Below are positions 23,352-35,533 of a stretch of DNA of 64,000 nucleotides, in pieces; the first letter of the stretch is position 1, and the number at the start of each line of letters is the position of its first letter. Position numbers and translations under genes: made by a program. The notes beneath the pieces are model-generated. The model searched no databases. It had not been told where the DNA came from and saw only the letters and a list, made by a program, of their open reading frames with translations. Source of the DNA: Nymphalis io (Eukaryota > Arthropoda > Insecta > Lepidoptera > Nymphalidae); NCBI RefSeq assembly GCF_905147045.1, contig NC_065888.1, forward strand, positions 3,043,001 through 3,107,000. The letters are read 5' to 3'.

Positions 23352-23984
23352 GCAAGTGTGTTTTTGTACGTATCCTATTATAATAAAAATGATACTTTAA
23401 AATCGTAACTAAATCAATATTTAATTAATCTCCGTAAAGCGATAGAATGAATGATCAAATTGAAGATAATAGCATCTTTAATACCAAACGATCCCAGAAT
23501 CCTTAATGAGCGCTTGTAATTACTGTCATCTACCAAAACGGTTCAGTATTCGTATATTCCGCAATACGCGATGCATTTCCTGCAGCATTCGTTTAATCAG
23601 CAGGATTACGTTAAATTCTTGAATATTGTTGCCTCATTGTTTCAATTGGATTTTTAATTAAGTAATCAGAACTAATTACATTGTAATACATCTCGATAAT
23701 TATTGTCTTTCTTAATATTTGTATTCCTTTCCTAAATAATTGAATCTCCACAGGCTTGTTGCATTTGTTGTATATTTTAGGTTATTTTTATGTGTATTTA
23801 TAGTATTCATAATTCGATCACAATGCTAGACACTAGTTTATCTTAATGTAAAAATTCAGTTTTATGTTATGTTAACAAACACTGTTATTTGTTATTAGAG
23901 CAACAACTTGAATGTCGAGTTAGGAGCAGGGGTATATACCTTTTGTTACACTATTTTTATGTAATCATTAAGTAAATTAAAAAA

Positions 23985-24100
23985 GGTGGCAGGTTCGGGA
24001 TGGATGCGGACTGCCCAAGATCGGGATGGTTGGCGTTCTATGCCTAAAAAAGCCTTCCCGGCTGTCGTCCAGCAGTGGACGGCAAAAAGCAGAAAAAAAA
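23985..24100 (+). repeat. LINE 3' end (C-terminal codons plus A tail)
   Basis: The frame reads GSGWMRTAQDRDGWRSMPKK then AFPAVVQQWTAKSRKK, typical of the very end of a lepidopteran LINE ORF2 (W-M-R-x-A-Q-D-R ... FP), followed by an A-rich tail. Severely 5'-truncated. Confidence 0.7.
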
Positions 24101-26209
24101 ATTTAAGTAAATGTATTTCTCAGTATATAACGTTTGTTTAGTTACAGACAGCATCACAATCTAAATAGCCTAAACTAAGCCAAACCAGTAACAATAGCTT
24201 TACTTGGATATTAGCTAAACTTGGATATTGGTCATAAGCTTCACCGTTCAATAGTTATATGAATACTATTTCCGATCTTGTATGTCTTAGTGTCTTTTGT
24301 GCTTGGCCACGGGGTCAATGCTCCTTTTAATAGAAACATCAAAATACAATAGCGATATGTACAGTGGTTAAATATCCGATGATTTTATCGTATTTACTAC
24401 ATATACGAGCCTTGTATGTACTAATTTCTATTATAAATGTTTTAATATTTTTAAAATGTTAAATATTATAAGAAAGTAATAAAATGTTTGTTTTTTCTTA
24501 TTTAATAACTAATAAAAATGTTTGAATATATCTGTTTATCTACAAAAAATGTATGAAGTATTTTGTGTTGATAAACTTAGCATTCATGTTTATCTACGAT
24601 TTATAATTATTTCTTCTAAATTTACACCTGGATTTAGATTTATTTAGATTAGTGTTTAATAAATTTTTACTCAAATAAACAATTGGCAGACGAAATAACA
24701 GACACAGTCACGTTTTTCCACAATGTATACAAATTTCCTGAACACTGTCCGCTCCAGACAATACGGCACTTGACAGGTGGTTATTGGGTACACATCTTTT
24801 GCATTATTATTTATTACAAATTTACCTAAAGCGATAGAAAAACAGTTTATTTCGAATCACCAAAATATATTTTATTTTTTATCTTCCTGTAACGTGATTC
24901 AAAAGTGTTAACAGAGCGTATTTTAATTTTGATTCATATTATGATTATTGCATGCACCAACAAACAATACATTTTTTTTTTGTCTCTATATAGACTTGAT
25001 TCCGCCCGCGGCTTTGCCTGCATGTAAGTGAATGAGTGAGTGACCTAGAAGGTCTTACTCTAAGTCTTTTTCTGTTCTATTCAAACTTTCACGATTGGTT
25101 GAGTAGATAAATCGTGAAACCGTAACAAAAAAAAACACTTTCACATTAATAATATTAAGAAAGTTTAGGACAGTTAAATGATTCAAAAATACTACTAAAT
25201 TAAATACTAATATATTAAAAGTCTAGAATCAGCCACAACATACATAAACATATTAATATTTACCATGGGCGGGAATCGAACACTCGATGGCCTCAATTAA
25301 CTCCCGATTCCAATACCTTACGAAGATATTAATATCGTTTATTATAGAGACGCTTTTGAATTACCATATGGATTACCATTCGCAAGCAAAACGAATGGTT
25401 TTTTAAATATAGCACTCGGATATATGCAAGTCATATCATAAAGATGATGAAAAAAATCCTTTAATTAAAAAGAAATTACAGTTAGTGTAGCGGAAATTTT
25501 GATACTTCAGTTTTTTTTAAATCTTAGTTGCAACATATGTAGTCCTTACATGTATAATGCCTCAATCTAAAAGGTCTTTGTAGTCACAGTCGTAAACTAG
25601 AAACGTTTGTGAGGGTTTTGCTATAAAGAATTGGATTTCGACTTCCGATAATTCTTACGACTAAGTTCTCGTAGATTCTTTTATTCGGCTCAACCTTTTG
25701 GCTTTAGCTTTACACTCCTTTTGTGAACTCAATCGCTTCAAAAAGAACTTTGGTATTATTAAAGTTTGGTACATAATGAAAGTAACATTTTTGATCAATT
25801 GTGTTATATTATTATCTAACCGTCATGCATGCACGTGTATAAATATGGATTAATATACATACTCGTTGCTGCTCTGCATGGGTCTACTAACTACTGGGTT
25901 AAGCGTTACTGCTCCGTAGGTATCGTATGGTATAGTATGATATTATATAGTATATAACAATATATTTTTTTCAATTAATACATAATCGGTTAATAACTAA
26001 GCGATCTACCGCCTGTACTCTGCTTAACCCAAACACTTTTTTCAAATATACGATAATATCCTTAGATCCAAGCCGATTGTTGGCTAGAACACGTGAATCA
26101 GCCGCGAAATAAGCTCTTCAAACTAAATTCTCCTTAAGACGAGGCCTGCCTTTAACACGCTTTTATTAATACGCTTTACTTATAAACTTTGTGTAGCAAG
26201 TATTTAATT

Positions 26210-26275
26210 AAGCACTGATTTCTCTTCTTTCTGTCATCATTAATTTGACATTTGAAAGACACAACACTGTTTAAC
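26210..26275 (+). repeat. interspersed repeat E, copy 2
   Basis: GATTTCTCTTCTTTCTGTCA then TTTGACATTTGAAAGACACA and ACACTGTTTAA; see the copy at 1091. Confidence 0.5.
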
Positions 26276-26324
26276 TCACCCTTTAAACGACATTAATAAG
26301 AAGTGCTAATGTTTTAAATCTTGT

Positions 26325-26581
26325 TACAGCTAGTGAATGTCCCACTGCTGGGCTTAAGGCCTCCTCTCCCTTTTTTTGAGGAGAAGGTTTAGAGCTTTTT
26401 CCATCACGCTGCTCCAGTGTGGTTTGGTGGAATACACATGTGGCAGAATTTCAGTGAAATTAGACACATGCAGGTTTCCTCGCGATGTTTCCCTTTACCG
26501 TAAAGCGCGAGATGAATTATAATCACAAATTAAGCACATGAAAATTCACCACTGAATTGCTCGGGCTATTTTGGCTTTTTA
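26325..26581 (-). repeat. SINE family A, 5'-truncated, with target-site duplication
   Basis: Body and 3' end complete on the minus strand; the tRNA-like head stops near CCCGAGCA. AAATCTTGT flanks it at 26316-26324 and 26582-26590. Confidence 0.85.
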
Positions 26582-26834
26582 AAATCTTGTAATTAATGTG
26601 AATGTCACTGTCAATTAATTTAGTGCCATATACGGATTAAGCATTAGTGTCTTATACAGAAAACTCCAAGTTAAGTACTCATTTGAATACTTTCAGCAAG
26701 TCGTACGAGGTAGCGTGTTTATTTAATATTCAATATATCAAAATAAATATCTCATGTGTTAAAATATACAACGCCTACTGCTAAGAATTGCTAGATCTTG
26801 AATTAGGTCAATATTACTTAGAAATATTCTAAGT

Positions 26835-27124
26835 CAAGGCGGCCAATCTCAAGAGAGATTAGCCAACTGCGCAGGAGATATTTTAGTACACAAGTGTGTG
26901 CGCAAACACAGGTGCCCTTTCTATTCCCTAGTTCTCATAATCATCAGCTTAATGTGCTTTCCGCGGCACGGGCGTGTATACACTTGCAATTTCCAGACCC
27001 CGGCCTGTTACTGAGACCTTTCAAACAGAAAAACCCAATAGCTTTTTATTGGTCCGACCTGGGAATTGAACCCAGGACTTCCGGGTCAGCGGCCTTATAT
27101 TTAGCCACCAGACTAACGAGACAT
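26835..27124 (-). repeat. SINE family D, full-length, internally shortened
   Basis: Minus strand: head with box A GTCTGGTGGCTA, box B GGGTTCAATTCCC, and the 3' stem GGCTAATCTCTCTTGAGATT then GGCCGCC. The block between the GTGCAC hairpin and the GGCACGG region is shorter than in 54248 or 56512. Confidence 0.85.
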
Positions 27125-27166
27125 TTATTATTAATTACTTAGAATATAATTTTGATAGTAAAGTAG

Positions 27167-27360
27167 AACCGAGATGGCCTAGTGGCTTAACCGAAGATTG
27201 CGGGTTCAAATACAAGCAATCACCATCCTAAGTATAATAAGCTAGCGTACGATATAATGTTTACGAGCACCGTTGAGTTTTACCCACCCTGTTGATTTGT
27301 ATGTGTCCAACAATCTTCATTGAAGCTGCGTGGTGGAATAACCTCCAAACTGGTCATCCA
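27167..27360 (+). repeat. SINE family A, old diverged copy
   Basis: AACCGAGATGGCCTAGTGGC, GATTGCGGGTTCAAATAC and GAAGCTGCGTGGTGGAATAA identify it. The middle is largely changed. Confidence 0.75.
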
Positions 27361-27807
27361 GAGGAAATGCGTTTGATCGGTCGAGGGTTTTTTGCAGGAT
27401 AATTTTTACCTTATTGAATTGAAAATAATACGCCAATTAAATTTTAGTAGTCAACTTATTTCACGAAGTCACACTAGAATTGTCTTTAGAATTGATTTGT
27501 CTAGAGGTTTACTTAGCTTAATTCAAGAGACGCAGATAGCTCGCTGCAGATTGTGAAGCTTAAAATACTAGTTTTGTGTGTCTTATTATATAAGCTTACC
27601 CTTGTAAGAACAAAACGAGTATCTTTGTTTCAGTTGGCCGTGTATCAAGCGAGTTAGAAAGCTGTTTTATAAATCAATGTTTAAATCTATGTAAGACATA
27701 TCTACATCATCAGCCGAAAATTATATGACGTCGACATGTGTGTTTGTGATGATTTGTTCACTCGTTTTCGTTAATTTGCCAAAATAACAGACATTAATAA
27801 TATATAA
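27361..27807. other. short unassigned stretch
   Basis: No gene or repeat recognised. Confidence 0.35.
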
Positions 27808-28074
27808 CAGTAACAGCCTGTCAATGTCCCACTGCTGAGCTAAGGTCTCCTCTCCTTTTTTGAGGAGAAGGTATGGAGCTTATTCCACCACGCTGCTCCA
27901 ATGCGGGTTGTTGGAATACATATGTGGCAGAATTTCAGTGAAGTTAGACACATGCAAGTTTCGTCACGATGTTTTCCTCCACCGTTATGCATGAGATGAA
28001 TTATAATCACATAAAAATTCAGTCCATGCTTGCCGGGTTTGAACCCACAATCATCGGTAAAGATTCACTGGGCC
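27808..28074 (-). repeat. SINE family A copy
   Basis: CAGTAACAGCCTGTCAATGT at the 3' side through GGGTTTGAACCCACAATCAT; the first bases of the head (GCCGAGATGG) are missing. Confidence 0.9.
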
Positions 28075-28421
28075 AATATATATAACATGAGATTGTAATT
28101 AAATATATAATGTTCTATTCAATATTGATAGATTTCTAGTAGTAATGAAATATGTATATTTTATTTGAAATAATCACAATATTCTATGTTGATAAACTTT
28201 GTTTATGCTGTTTTTTATTATCTCTTTCCTTTTGTGTTCCTTGTAATTTATAATTTATTAATAATATCGTATTTATTAATAAGAGGCATTGCCGTTCTTA
28301 TTAAATGTAAATAAAATATATAAATAAGAATGCGAATTTTCTATATATATATATGTGTGTGTTTATATATTATAGTACTAATTCACATAATGGGATGAAG
28401 CCTTCATGAGCTAATTCGCCA

Positions 28422-28597
28422 GGATTGGTCACGGCGGCTAATTTTAAGCCCAACATTGAATGTACATGATTATGTGATTGTATTGTATTATATTGAAAAA
28501 CTCAATAGTTTTTGTAAATGTAAATTAATGTACTGGATTCAAACTCAGGACCCCGATATTTGCAGCCTTTTAAGTTAGCTACTAAACCAACGGCAGC
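28422..28597 (-). repeat. SINE family D, heavily degraded
   Basis: GGATTGGTCACGGCGGCTAA at its 3' end and CTGGATTCAAACTCAGGACC/GCAGCCTTTTAAGTTAGCTA at its head. The middle is deleted. Confidence 0.6.
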
Positions 28598-28833
28598 TTC
28601 TAATTCAGAAACACTGAAGAGAAAAACAGACTTGCAAACAAGTAGAATGTTCATATTCGTTGTAAAAAATTGCTACATATATTTCATCCAAACCAAAACA
28701 CGAATTTGCCTATCAAACATTGCTAGTATTTAAATCCCGACATATATGTTCATCCATCCTAACGATACATATACATATGTACATGTTTGTGAAACGTAAA
28801 AATATATAATCTGAGCACACTCATAATTTAGAC

Positions 28834-29108
28834 GAGCCGGTTGGCGTGGTTGGTGGATGCTTGCCTTTCACGCCGAAGGTTGTGGGTTCGATTCCCACCC
28901 AGGACAGATATTTGTGTGCATGAACATGTCTGTTTGTCCGTCTGTCTGTCTGAGTCTGAGGGTGTAATTATCTATATAAGTATGTATTTACAAACGAAAA
29001 AATAGAATATGTAGTATATCAGTTGTCTGGTTTCCATAGTACAAGCTCTATACAAGCTTAATTTGGGATCAGTAGCCGTGTGTGAAAAATGTCCCAGGGT
29101 ATTATTAT
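28834..29108 (+). repeat. SINE family C, full-length copy
   Basis: Head GAGCCGGTTGGCGTGGTTGG...CTTTCACGCCGAAGG with box B GGGTTCGATTCCC, closest to tRNA-Glu(TTC) in the anticodon arm. Body has TGTGTGCATGAACATGTCTG, AGTATATCAGTTGTCTGGTT and TTTGGGATCAG; tail of ATT repeats. Contains a small GTCT-repeat expansion near 28936. Confidence 0.9.
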
Positions 29109-29336
29109 ACTTATTTATTATAATTAAAATAAGAGCATTTATTATAATTAATATAATTAAAAAATATAAGAAAAATAAGAGACTATGCATTTATTTAAAG
29201 ACAGTGCATTTAAACTGTGAAATAATTATTTATAATTAGTTTACTTATAAAATTTTGTCAAATGTAATAATTCTATTAGAAAGCAAATGTAGATATGAAA
29301 TGTAGTAATGAAAATTTAACACTGTTACTTTACGAA

Positions 29337-29594
29337 GCCGAGATGGCTCAGTGGTAAGAACGCGTAAATCTTAACCGATGTTTGGGGGTTCAAACCCGGG
29401 CAATTCATCTCGTGCTTTACGGTGTAGAAAAACATCGTGAGGAAACCTGCATGTGTATAATTTCACTGAAATTCTGCCACATGTGTATTCCACCAACCCG
29501 CACTGGAGCAGCGTGGTGAAATAAGCACCAAACCTTCTCCTCAAAAAGGGGGAGGAGGCCTTTAGTTAGGTTTAGGACATTCACAGACTGTAAC
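29337..29594 (+). repeat. SINE family A with an internal deletion
   Basis: Complete head (GCCGAGATGGCTCAGTGG, GGGTTCAAACCCGGGCAA) joined straight to TTCATCTCGTGCTTTACGGT. About 45 bp between head and body are missing. Confidence 0.9.
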
Positions 29595-29774
29595 GACTTT
29601 ATGAACAATATATGGCCCGATGTATTCATCACCTATATAATCTAATCACTTGTTCTATTTTTTTTTTTGTAAATACAGGTATATGTTACTAACATAGTAC
29701 GCAAGTCAAAAAAGAAATATAAAACTCGTCTACCAATATGCAAAACTATAGGTTTAAAAATATAATAAAGTAAA

Positions 29775-30038
29775 GTAACAGCCTTTACATGTCCCACAAA
29801 TGGGTTAAGGCTTCTCCGTTTGAAGAGAATGTTGTCAGGAGTTGATACCACCACGAACTCTAGTGGGAGTGGATACACATTAGACAGATTTTTATCCAAG
29901 TCCTGCAGGTTACTTCACGACGTTTTTCTTCACCACCGAGCACGAGATGAATCATAAACACAAATTACGCACATAAAAATTCAATAGTACATGTCATGGC
30001 TAAGATTCTTGCCTTCCAACCACTGACCTATCACGGCT
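29775..30038 (-). repeat. SINE family A, old diverged copy
   Basis: GTAACAGCCTTTACATGTCC, GAGCACGAGATGAATCATAA and CTAAGATTCTTGCC; many substitutions along the full length. Confidence 0.75.
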
Positions 30039-31343
30039 GCAAAAAATTAGTAGTTATTCAAAATAAACATCTATAAGAGGCCGTAGTAGGAAAAATAATT
30101 ATTCTGCGAAATCCAATATGGTTTATGTTATTTAGTAGATTAAACGCCACCATCTTCGTTTCTGTTTTCCGTCTCTATTTCCTCAGTTTCGTGACCTAAA
30201 AACCTTAAACTGTAACAAAAGTAAATGAAAAACAAAATGGTAACTGAGCCATTTTAAATGAATGACAAAAATTGCTGAAGTAATTATAACCTAAAAAGGT
30301 AAGGGTATTAACTGCTCTTTATATTATAAATTAGGTAATAAAGATGCTTAAGGCGTGTTAATTAAATATAAAATGTGTATGTTACATCCTATGTAATTTA
30401 ATGGCAAATATTTATGATTTCTTGATATATAATAGTCATAATAATCATATATAATTTTATTGTTTTAAACACAAATAAATATATTTATAGTTGAAGCATT
30501 ATTTCTTATGAAATTATGTTAACCGTATTTAATTTTTTTTTTAATAAAAAATTTATTATTTTTAAACTCTACATGTATATCAGCAAATATCACTGAGGCA
30601 ATCCTATCTAATATTTTTATTTTACCCGTACGAAGTCGCGATGAGCAGTTGAATATTTTAAATTTGTATAGTTTCATAAAACTCACTCTAAAGAGGTTTT
30701 GTTCAATGTGGTAGAGACAATTTCTATGCGAATTTGCGAAGAGTAGAGCAATTAACAGGAACGTGCGGTTGCGAGTTGTGAGGATCATTAGAGCATTCTA
30801 CTATTATCCTGACCGGTTTTTATGATTGCCGCACGAGGGTTTCACTTATACTGTCACTGAATTTCGTATTAAGCCGATGAAAGTAAATTTTAACTCAACG
30901 AAGTTTCATCATTTGATTAAAACTAATCGTAAGACGTGTGTGTGACTGTATCATAAAATATATAGCAGCGTCTTTATAAAAGAAAATTTTGTAACTTTTG
31001 TAATGTCACGCGTTAGCGATAAAAGTTTTTATTAGTACTGTAGTGTATAGCGTAGTACTTATTTATGTAAACAAAAATTGCAACAATGTTGTGTTATTGT
31101 TGATAAATTTCGAAATAGGTATTGCAAACTAAATATTGCCAACTTTTCGTTTGAAAACGCACCATAATAATCATAAATCATTTTAAATCAAAAATTTTTT
31201 TTTTCAACCTTTGAATTGTCATTTTACAAGATTTATTTAAATTTAAAGTTATTACCGGCAAGAAACTTAGTAGTTATTACCGACAATTGCGTTACTTTCG
31301 TACAATGTAGTGTAGTATGATTGTGTTCTTATAGTTTGAAGGT
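30039..31343. other. AT-rich stretch, no gene
   Basis: Nothing recognised. 30590-30790 is somewhat more complex sequence with no open frame of known type. Confidence 0.4.
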
Positions 31344-31568
31344 GTAAGAAATTATTTACATTTTTAACACTCACCGCTACATCACCAATGCTCTACGAAC
31401 CTTGGGAACTAAGATGTTATGTTGCTTGTGCCTGCAGTTACACTGGCTCACTCATCCTATAAACAAGAACAAGAAAATTATAAGTATTGTTGTATAGCGG
31501 TAGAATATATGATGAGTGGGTGGTACCTACCCAGACGGGCTTGTACATAACCCTACAACCAAGTAAAT
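31344..31568 (-). repeat. SINE-like family B, 3'-truncated copy
   Basis: TACCAACCTTGG-like and TGATGAGTGGGTGGTACCTA, CCCAGACGGGCTTGTACATA match the 5' two thirds of family B (minus strand). Confidence 0.75.
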
Positions 31569-31646
31569 AATCATTATGAAACACTAAGTAATGATATATT
31601 ATTTGCATTGTAAAAGTTTATTTTTTGTCGTTGTAATGAATACTTA

Positions 31647-31950
31647 CAGTACAGTAACAGCCTGTTAATGTCCCACTGCTGGGCTAAGGCCTCCTCTCCC
31701 TTTTGAGGAGAAGGTTTGGAGCTTATTCCACCACGCTGCTCCAATGCGGGTTGGTAGAATACACATGTGGCAGAATTTCAATGAAATTAGACACATGCAG
31801 GTTTCCTCACGATGTTTTCCTTCACCGTTAAGCACGAGATGAATTATAAACACAAAATTAAGCACATGAAAATTCAGTGGTGCTTGCCCGGGTTTGAACC
31901 CACGATCATCGGTTAAGATTCACGCGTTCTTACCACTAGGCCATCTCGGC
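31647..31950 (-). repeat. SINE family A, full-length with perfect 16-bp target-site duplication
   Basis: TTGTAATGAATACTTA occurs at 31631-31646 and 31951-31966. Between them the minus strand runs from GCCGAGATGGCCTAGTGGTA through CCCAGCAGTGGGACATTAAC to AGGCTGTTACTGTACTG. Complete box A and box B. Best evidence in the window for recent target-primed insertion of this family. Confidence 0.97.
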
Positions 31951-31966
31951 TTGTAATGAATACTTA

Positions 31967-32413
31967 AATGCTCAGTAATAAAGTGCAGTGGCTCTATGAA
32001 CGCGTGTAGATTTATTCTGTTCGTGCAGGATTAGAGTGTTCTCATCGCTAAGCTGTGCCCTGCATTTTATTACCACTCATTTTAAGAGATTAGTCGTGCG
32101 CAATCCTCATCTGCATTTGTCTGTATTCATAACCAGTACTTAAGAAAGTTTTAAATGTAGAAGAATATTATAATCAAGTATTTGTAAGTAGTACAGAACG
32201 TATCTATAGATAAATTACCAAATTATTACGTTTCTGTGAATCTTGTGAATTAGACGATATTTTTTATCCGTTATCCGTTAAACTTTAAAGGAGTTGTCAA
32301 TTTTAAACATTAAACAATGTAAGAGAGTGTAATTAGCAAAAAATACCTTCATTTATTTTATTCCCTATAAGTTATTAATACATATTTTTTTAATATGGCG
32401 ACCACATTACATA
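31967..32413. other. short stretch between two SINE A copies
   Basis: No gene recognised. Confidence 0.35.
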
Positions 32414-32422
32414 CTTGTGTCA

Positions 32423-32719
32423 GTTAACAGCCTGTGAGTGCCCACTGCTGGGCTAAGGCCTCCATTTTTGAGGAGAAGGTTTGGAGTTTATTCCGCCACG
32501 CTGCTCTAATGCGGGTTGGTAGAATACACATGTGGCAGAATTTCAGTGAAATTAGACATATGCAGGTTTCATCACGATGTTTTCCTTCACCGTCAAGCAC
32601 GAGATGAATTATAATAAACACAAATTAGGCACATGAAAATTCAGTGGTACTTGCCTGGGTTTGAACCCACGATCATCAGTTAAAATTCACGCATTCTTAC
32701 TACTGGGCCATCTCGTCTT
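32423..32719 (-). repeat. SINE family A, full-length with target-site duplication
   Basis: CTTGTGTCA at 32414-32422 and 32720-32728. Head GACGAGATGGCCCAGTAGTA on the minus strand, body complete. Confidence 0.93.
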
Positions 32720-32728
32720 CTTGTGTCA

Positions 32729-33917
32729 ACGAATGTTGAAATATAAATTTTATTTTAATTGATTTTGCGTTATTATTTTTGTTTAAAGTTAAATCACATG
32801 TTTATTATTGTTTTAGCATTTCCGTCACAGCTACCGCCATTGTTGGCAATCCATGTGAAATTTTACAATTGGACACTTATCCTCGTAGCCTTTGCGTCAC
32901 AAAAAGAAGTATTGCGGGAAATCCTAAATCCTTTGAGAATAATTACTGTTTTACAAACCTAATTTTATACAACATTAGATATCCCAGTGTCGCACGTTTA
33001 TATTAAAGAACAAACATACAAAGAACAAAATCTTGTTTTTTTGAACTAGGAACCATCTCTCTTTTCCGAAAAACAACTCACAAAGTTTCATCACAATCGG
33101 GTGAATGACGTAGGAACGTATAGAGGACAAACATATGAACATTCATTTTTATTTATTAAGAAGATAAAATGTAAGTAATTAAACCTCAAAAGTTAAACGT
33201 ATAAATTCAATAAAATATAAATATAATAATATAATAAAAATGTTTATTTTATCATTTACAAAATCTTTCTCAGTAAATTATTTGGACCCCCAATTAAGAA
33301 AATATTTTTGCTTGTATTCCATTCTAGTCCTTCCATATACCGTAACTTTATAAATGAGTGAAATATTATATAGAAAAACAAAAGAGTAGCATGCAAGTAA
33401 TTATCTGTCTGTGTAAGCATGTGTGCATGTGTGTGAGTGTGTGTGTGTACTTGTATGTGAGTGTGTGTGAGCGTGTGTGTGAGCTCGGTTGAAATATGAA
33501 TATGATTTATTTATTTTTACTACTAAACGTTAACTTAACATTCATACATAAGCATGAGCTAAAATGCTATAAAAGATAAAAATATACGCACCAAACGAGT
33601 TTGCAACATTGCGATAAGTTAAATCCAGAAAAATGATCTCAGAATATAAAATCTGGCTATAAAATGATTATAATATTCATCTCCTCGAGACAGATGTCGC
33701 CTCCTGCAGAGCTATTCTGTAAGAACAAACTCGAAGCTCAGCGCACAACACGATCGTGAAATGTTAGAAGGTAATCTGCGACATTAATATAATAATTATT
33801 TTGTAATATTAAATGTGTAATTCTTGTATATATATTTATTCTCTGTATCTCGAAAACGACTAACAATTTGGTCAAAATTTTTTAATAGAGATTTTGCTTT
33901 TTAAATTTATCTATACA
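32729..33917. other. stretch with TG microsatellite and repeat debris
   Basis: 33030-33170 resembles the end of a dispersed repeat (AAGTTTCATCACAATCGG...ATTCATTTTTATTTATTAAG). A (TG)n-type tract spans about 33415-33482. A GCTATTCTGTAA motif element lies at 33711. No gene seen. Confidence 0.4.
33711..33805 (+). repeat. repeat H (GCTATTCTGTAA type), copy 1
   Basis: GCTATTCTGTAAGAACAAAC, ACGATCGTGAA and GGTAATCTGCGACATTAATA line up with 62214-62300; the first 12 bases also occur at 47673. Confidence 0.55.
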
Positions 33918-34072
33918 TGACAGGTCTTCCTGACTTGAGGCCACAAATCCCGAGGTCTTAGATTCAAACTCCAGGTCGAACCGATAAAAAGTTTTTGAGT
34001 TTTTATGTCGAAGATTCTCAGTAACAGCTCGGAGTCTGGAAGCTGAAAGTTTCATTAGTGAGATGTGAAGGG
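33918..34072 (+). repeat. SINE family D, degraded 5' half
   Basis: GAGGCCACAAATCCCGAGGT, GATTCAAACTCCAGGTCGAA and TTCTCAGTAACAGCTCGGAG, then GTCTGGAAGCTG. Confidence 0.65.
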
Positions 34073-35533
34073 AGTTCTTATAGAATAGCACTGCTATATG
34101 AAAATTAAGTACCACATAATTGAACATACTTAAGATCTATATATATATATATATAGTAATATTATATATTATAACTACTTATATATATATAGTAAAATTA
34201 TATATTTAAGCATATTTTTATATACAAAGTCAAAGCTGTTTTTATGTATTATATAAAATTTACGTGTGTCATTGAACTCCTATTTGGCTTGGCCGATTTT
34301 GATTAATGTTTTTGTGTGTTTGTATGGGTGGTTTTAATTAGACCCGGAGGTAAATTAAATCCTTTTTTCATCCGAACGAACTCTTGACGGAATTTATTCA
34401 TGTAATTTCTTATTATATGTAACTTATTGTATATACATAATTTACAAATTATTTATATCAGTATTCAAGAGTGATAAATTATTTGAACTGTGAATATAAA
34501 GGATTTACTTTGCCAGCATGTTTTTTTTCTAATATACAGAAAAAAAACATGCTGGCAAAGTGCCAGGATAGTACACCGACCAACCGGCGTTTGACCGCTT
34601 AAAACATTATCCAAAAGAAAATATGGAGAAGTTTATGTTAAAATATAAATACAATTTATCAAGTTGTTTATGTTATGCTTTGTATTTGAGTTCATTGAAA
34701 GATATCACTATTAAGCGGACCATACAAAAAAAAATAAGCCAAGGCTCTTCTAATAATTGATAAGTAAAATATAGTTCAACTTGCTAAACAACGTTCTGGC
34801 AGAGTAGAATAAACTTTTGCACTTAGGCGAAATCTTAACCGTGTTTCCAGTCCGCCTAGCCCGGATATCTTATCTGGTTACGTGGGATTATTATGTACTT
34901 AAACTCCTGCGATGGCTTTTTTGGCGCGTATCGGAGAGGCTACGGGATCATTTCAATATAACACATCCGCAACGAATTCTCAGAAAGTGAAAAGTGATCA
35001 TAAAAGACTTCTAAATCCTTTTCTCTGCATCGACCACGAATGTGATATATATAAATTTATTTTAGTAAAGAATTAAAAGAAATGTATATTTAAAAATATT
35101 ATAAAAAATTAAATAATTTTATATGCATAACTTATGAGATACTTTTTAAATATTTTCAACATTTTGACATATCGAACGCTATACTCATATACTAACGTAT
35201 ATTGCTCACAACTGCTATATATGTAAAGCTTTTTATACATGACCCTTGCACGCGTTATTGTCGTCATAAAATCTAGGGAAGTAAGAATTCTATTCGATAT
35301 AAATGTCATGTGGTGAATCCAGTTAAGTTACGGTGTATTGCCATGATGAAAATCCTCTTGTTTTTTTTTTATTCGTACTACAACAGTGTCCAATTAACAC
35401 AATATGTTAAATAGATGAGTGAGGACTGCATTGTTAAAAAAAACATATTGTAAATACATTTTTGGTATCAATTTTCTCGGTTGCATTGTTAGATTCGATA
35501 CACAGTGCAAACAATTTTAGCTACATTATTTAC
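34073..35533. other. unassigned stretch with a perfect inverted repeat
   Basis: (TA)n at 34139-34155; perfect 24-bp inverted repeat at 34507-34561; GC-richer unique block at about 34840-34945. No gene seen. Confidence 0.4.
34507..34561. repeat. perfect 24-bp inverted repeat, 7-base loop
   Basis: Left arm ACTTTGCCAGCATG, eight T, CT (34507-34530); loop AATATAC; right arm 34538-34561 is the exact reverse complement. It is not one of the recurring families here. Confidence 0.95.

Larger units (their letters stand above)
22775..26324. other. gene-poor stretch
   Basis: Contains a (GT)n tract at about 23286-23312 followed by a GC hairpin and a CRE palindrome, the LINE 3' end at 23985-24100, and family E at 26210-26275. 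No gene recognised. Confidence 0.4.

Noticed and set aside
25265..25325. tRNA-like box B on the minus strand (TGTTCGATTCCCGCCC)
   Set aside because: No matching box A or cloverleaf; probably a scrap of another tRNA-derived element.
28834..28910. tRNA-Glu gene (also 36311 and the heads of SINE A and D)
   Set aside because: Box A/B and anticodon arm are tRNA-like, but no acceptor stem closes and a SINE body follows.
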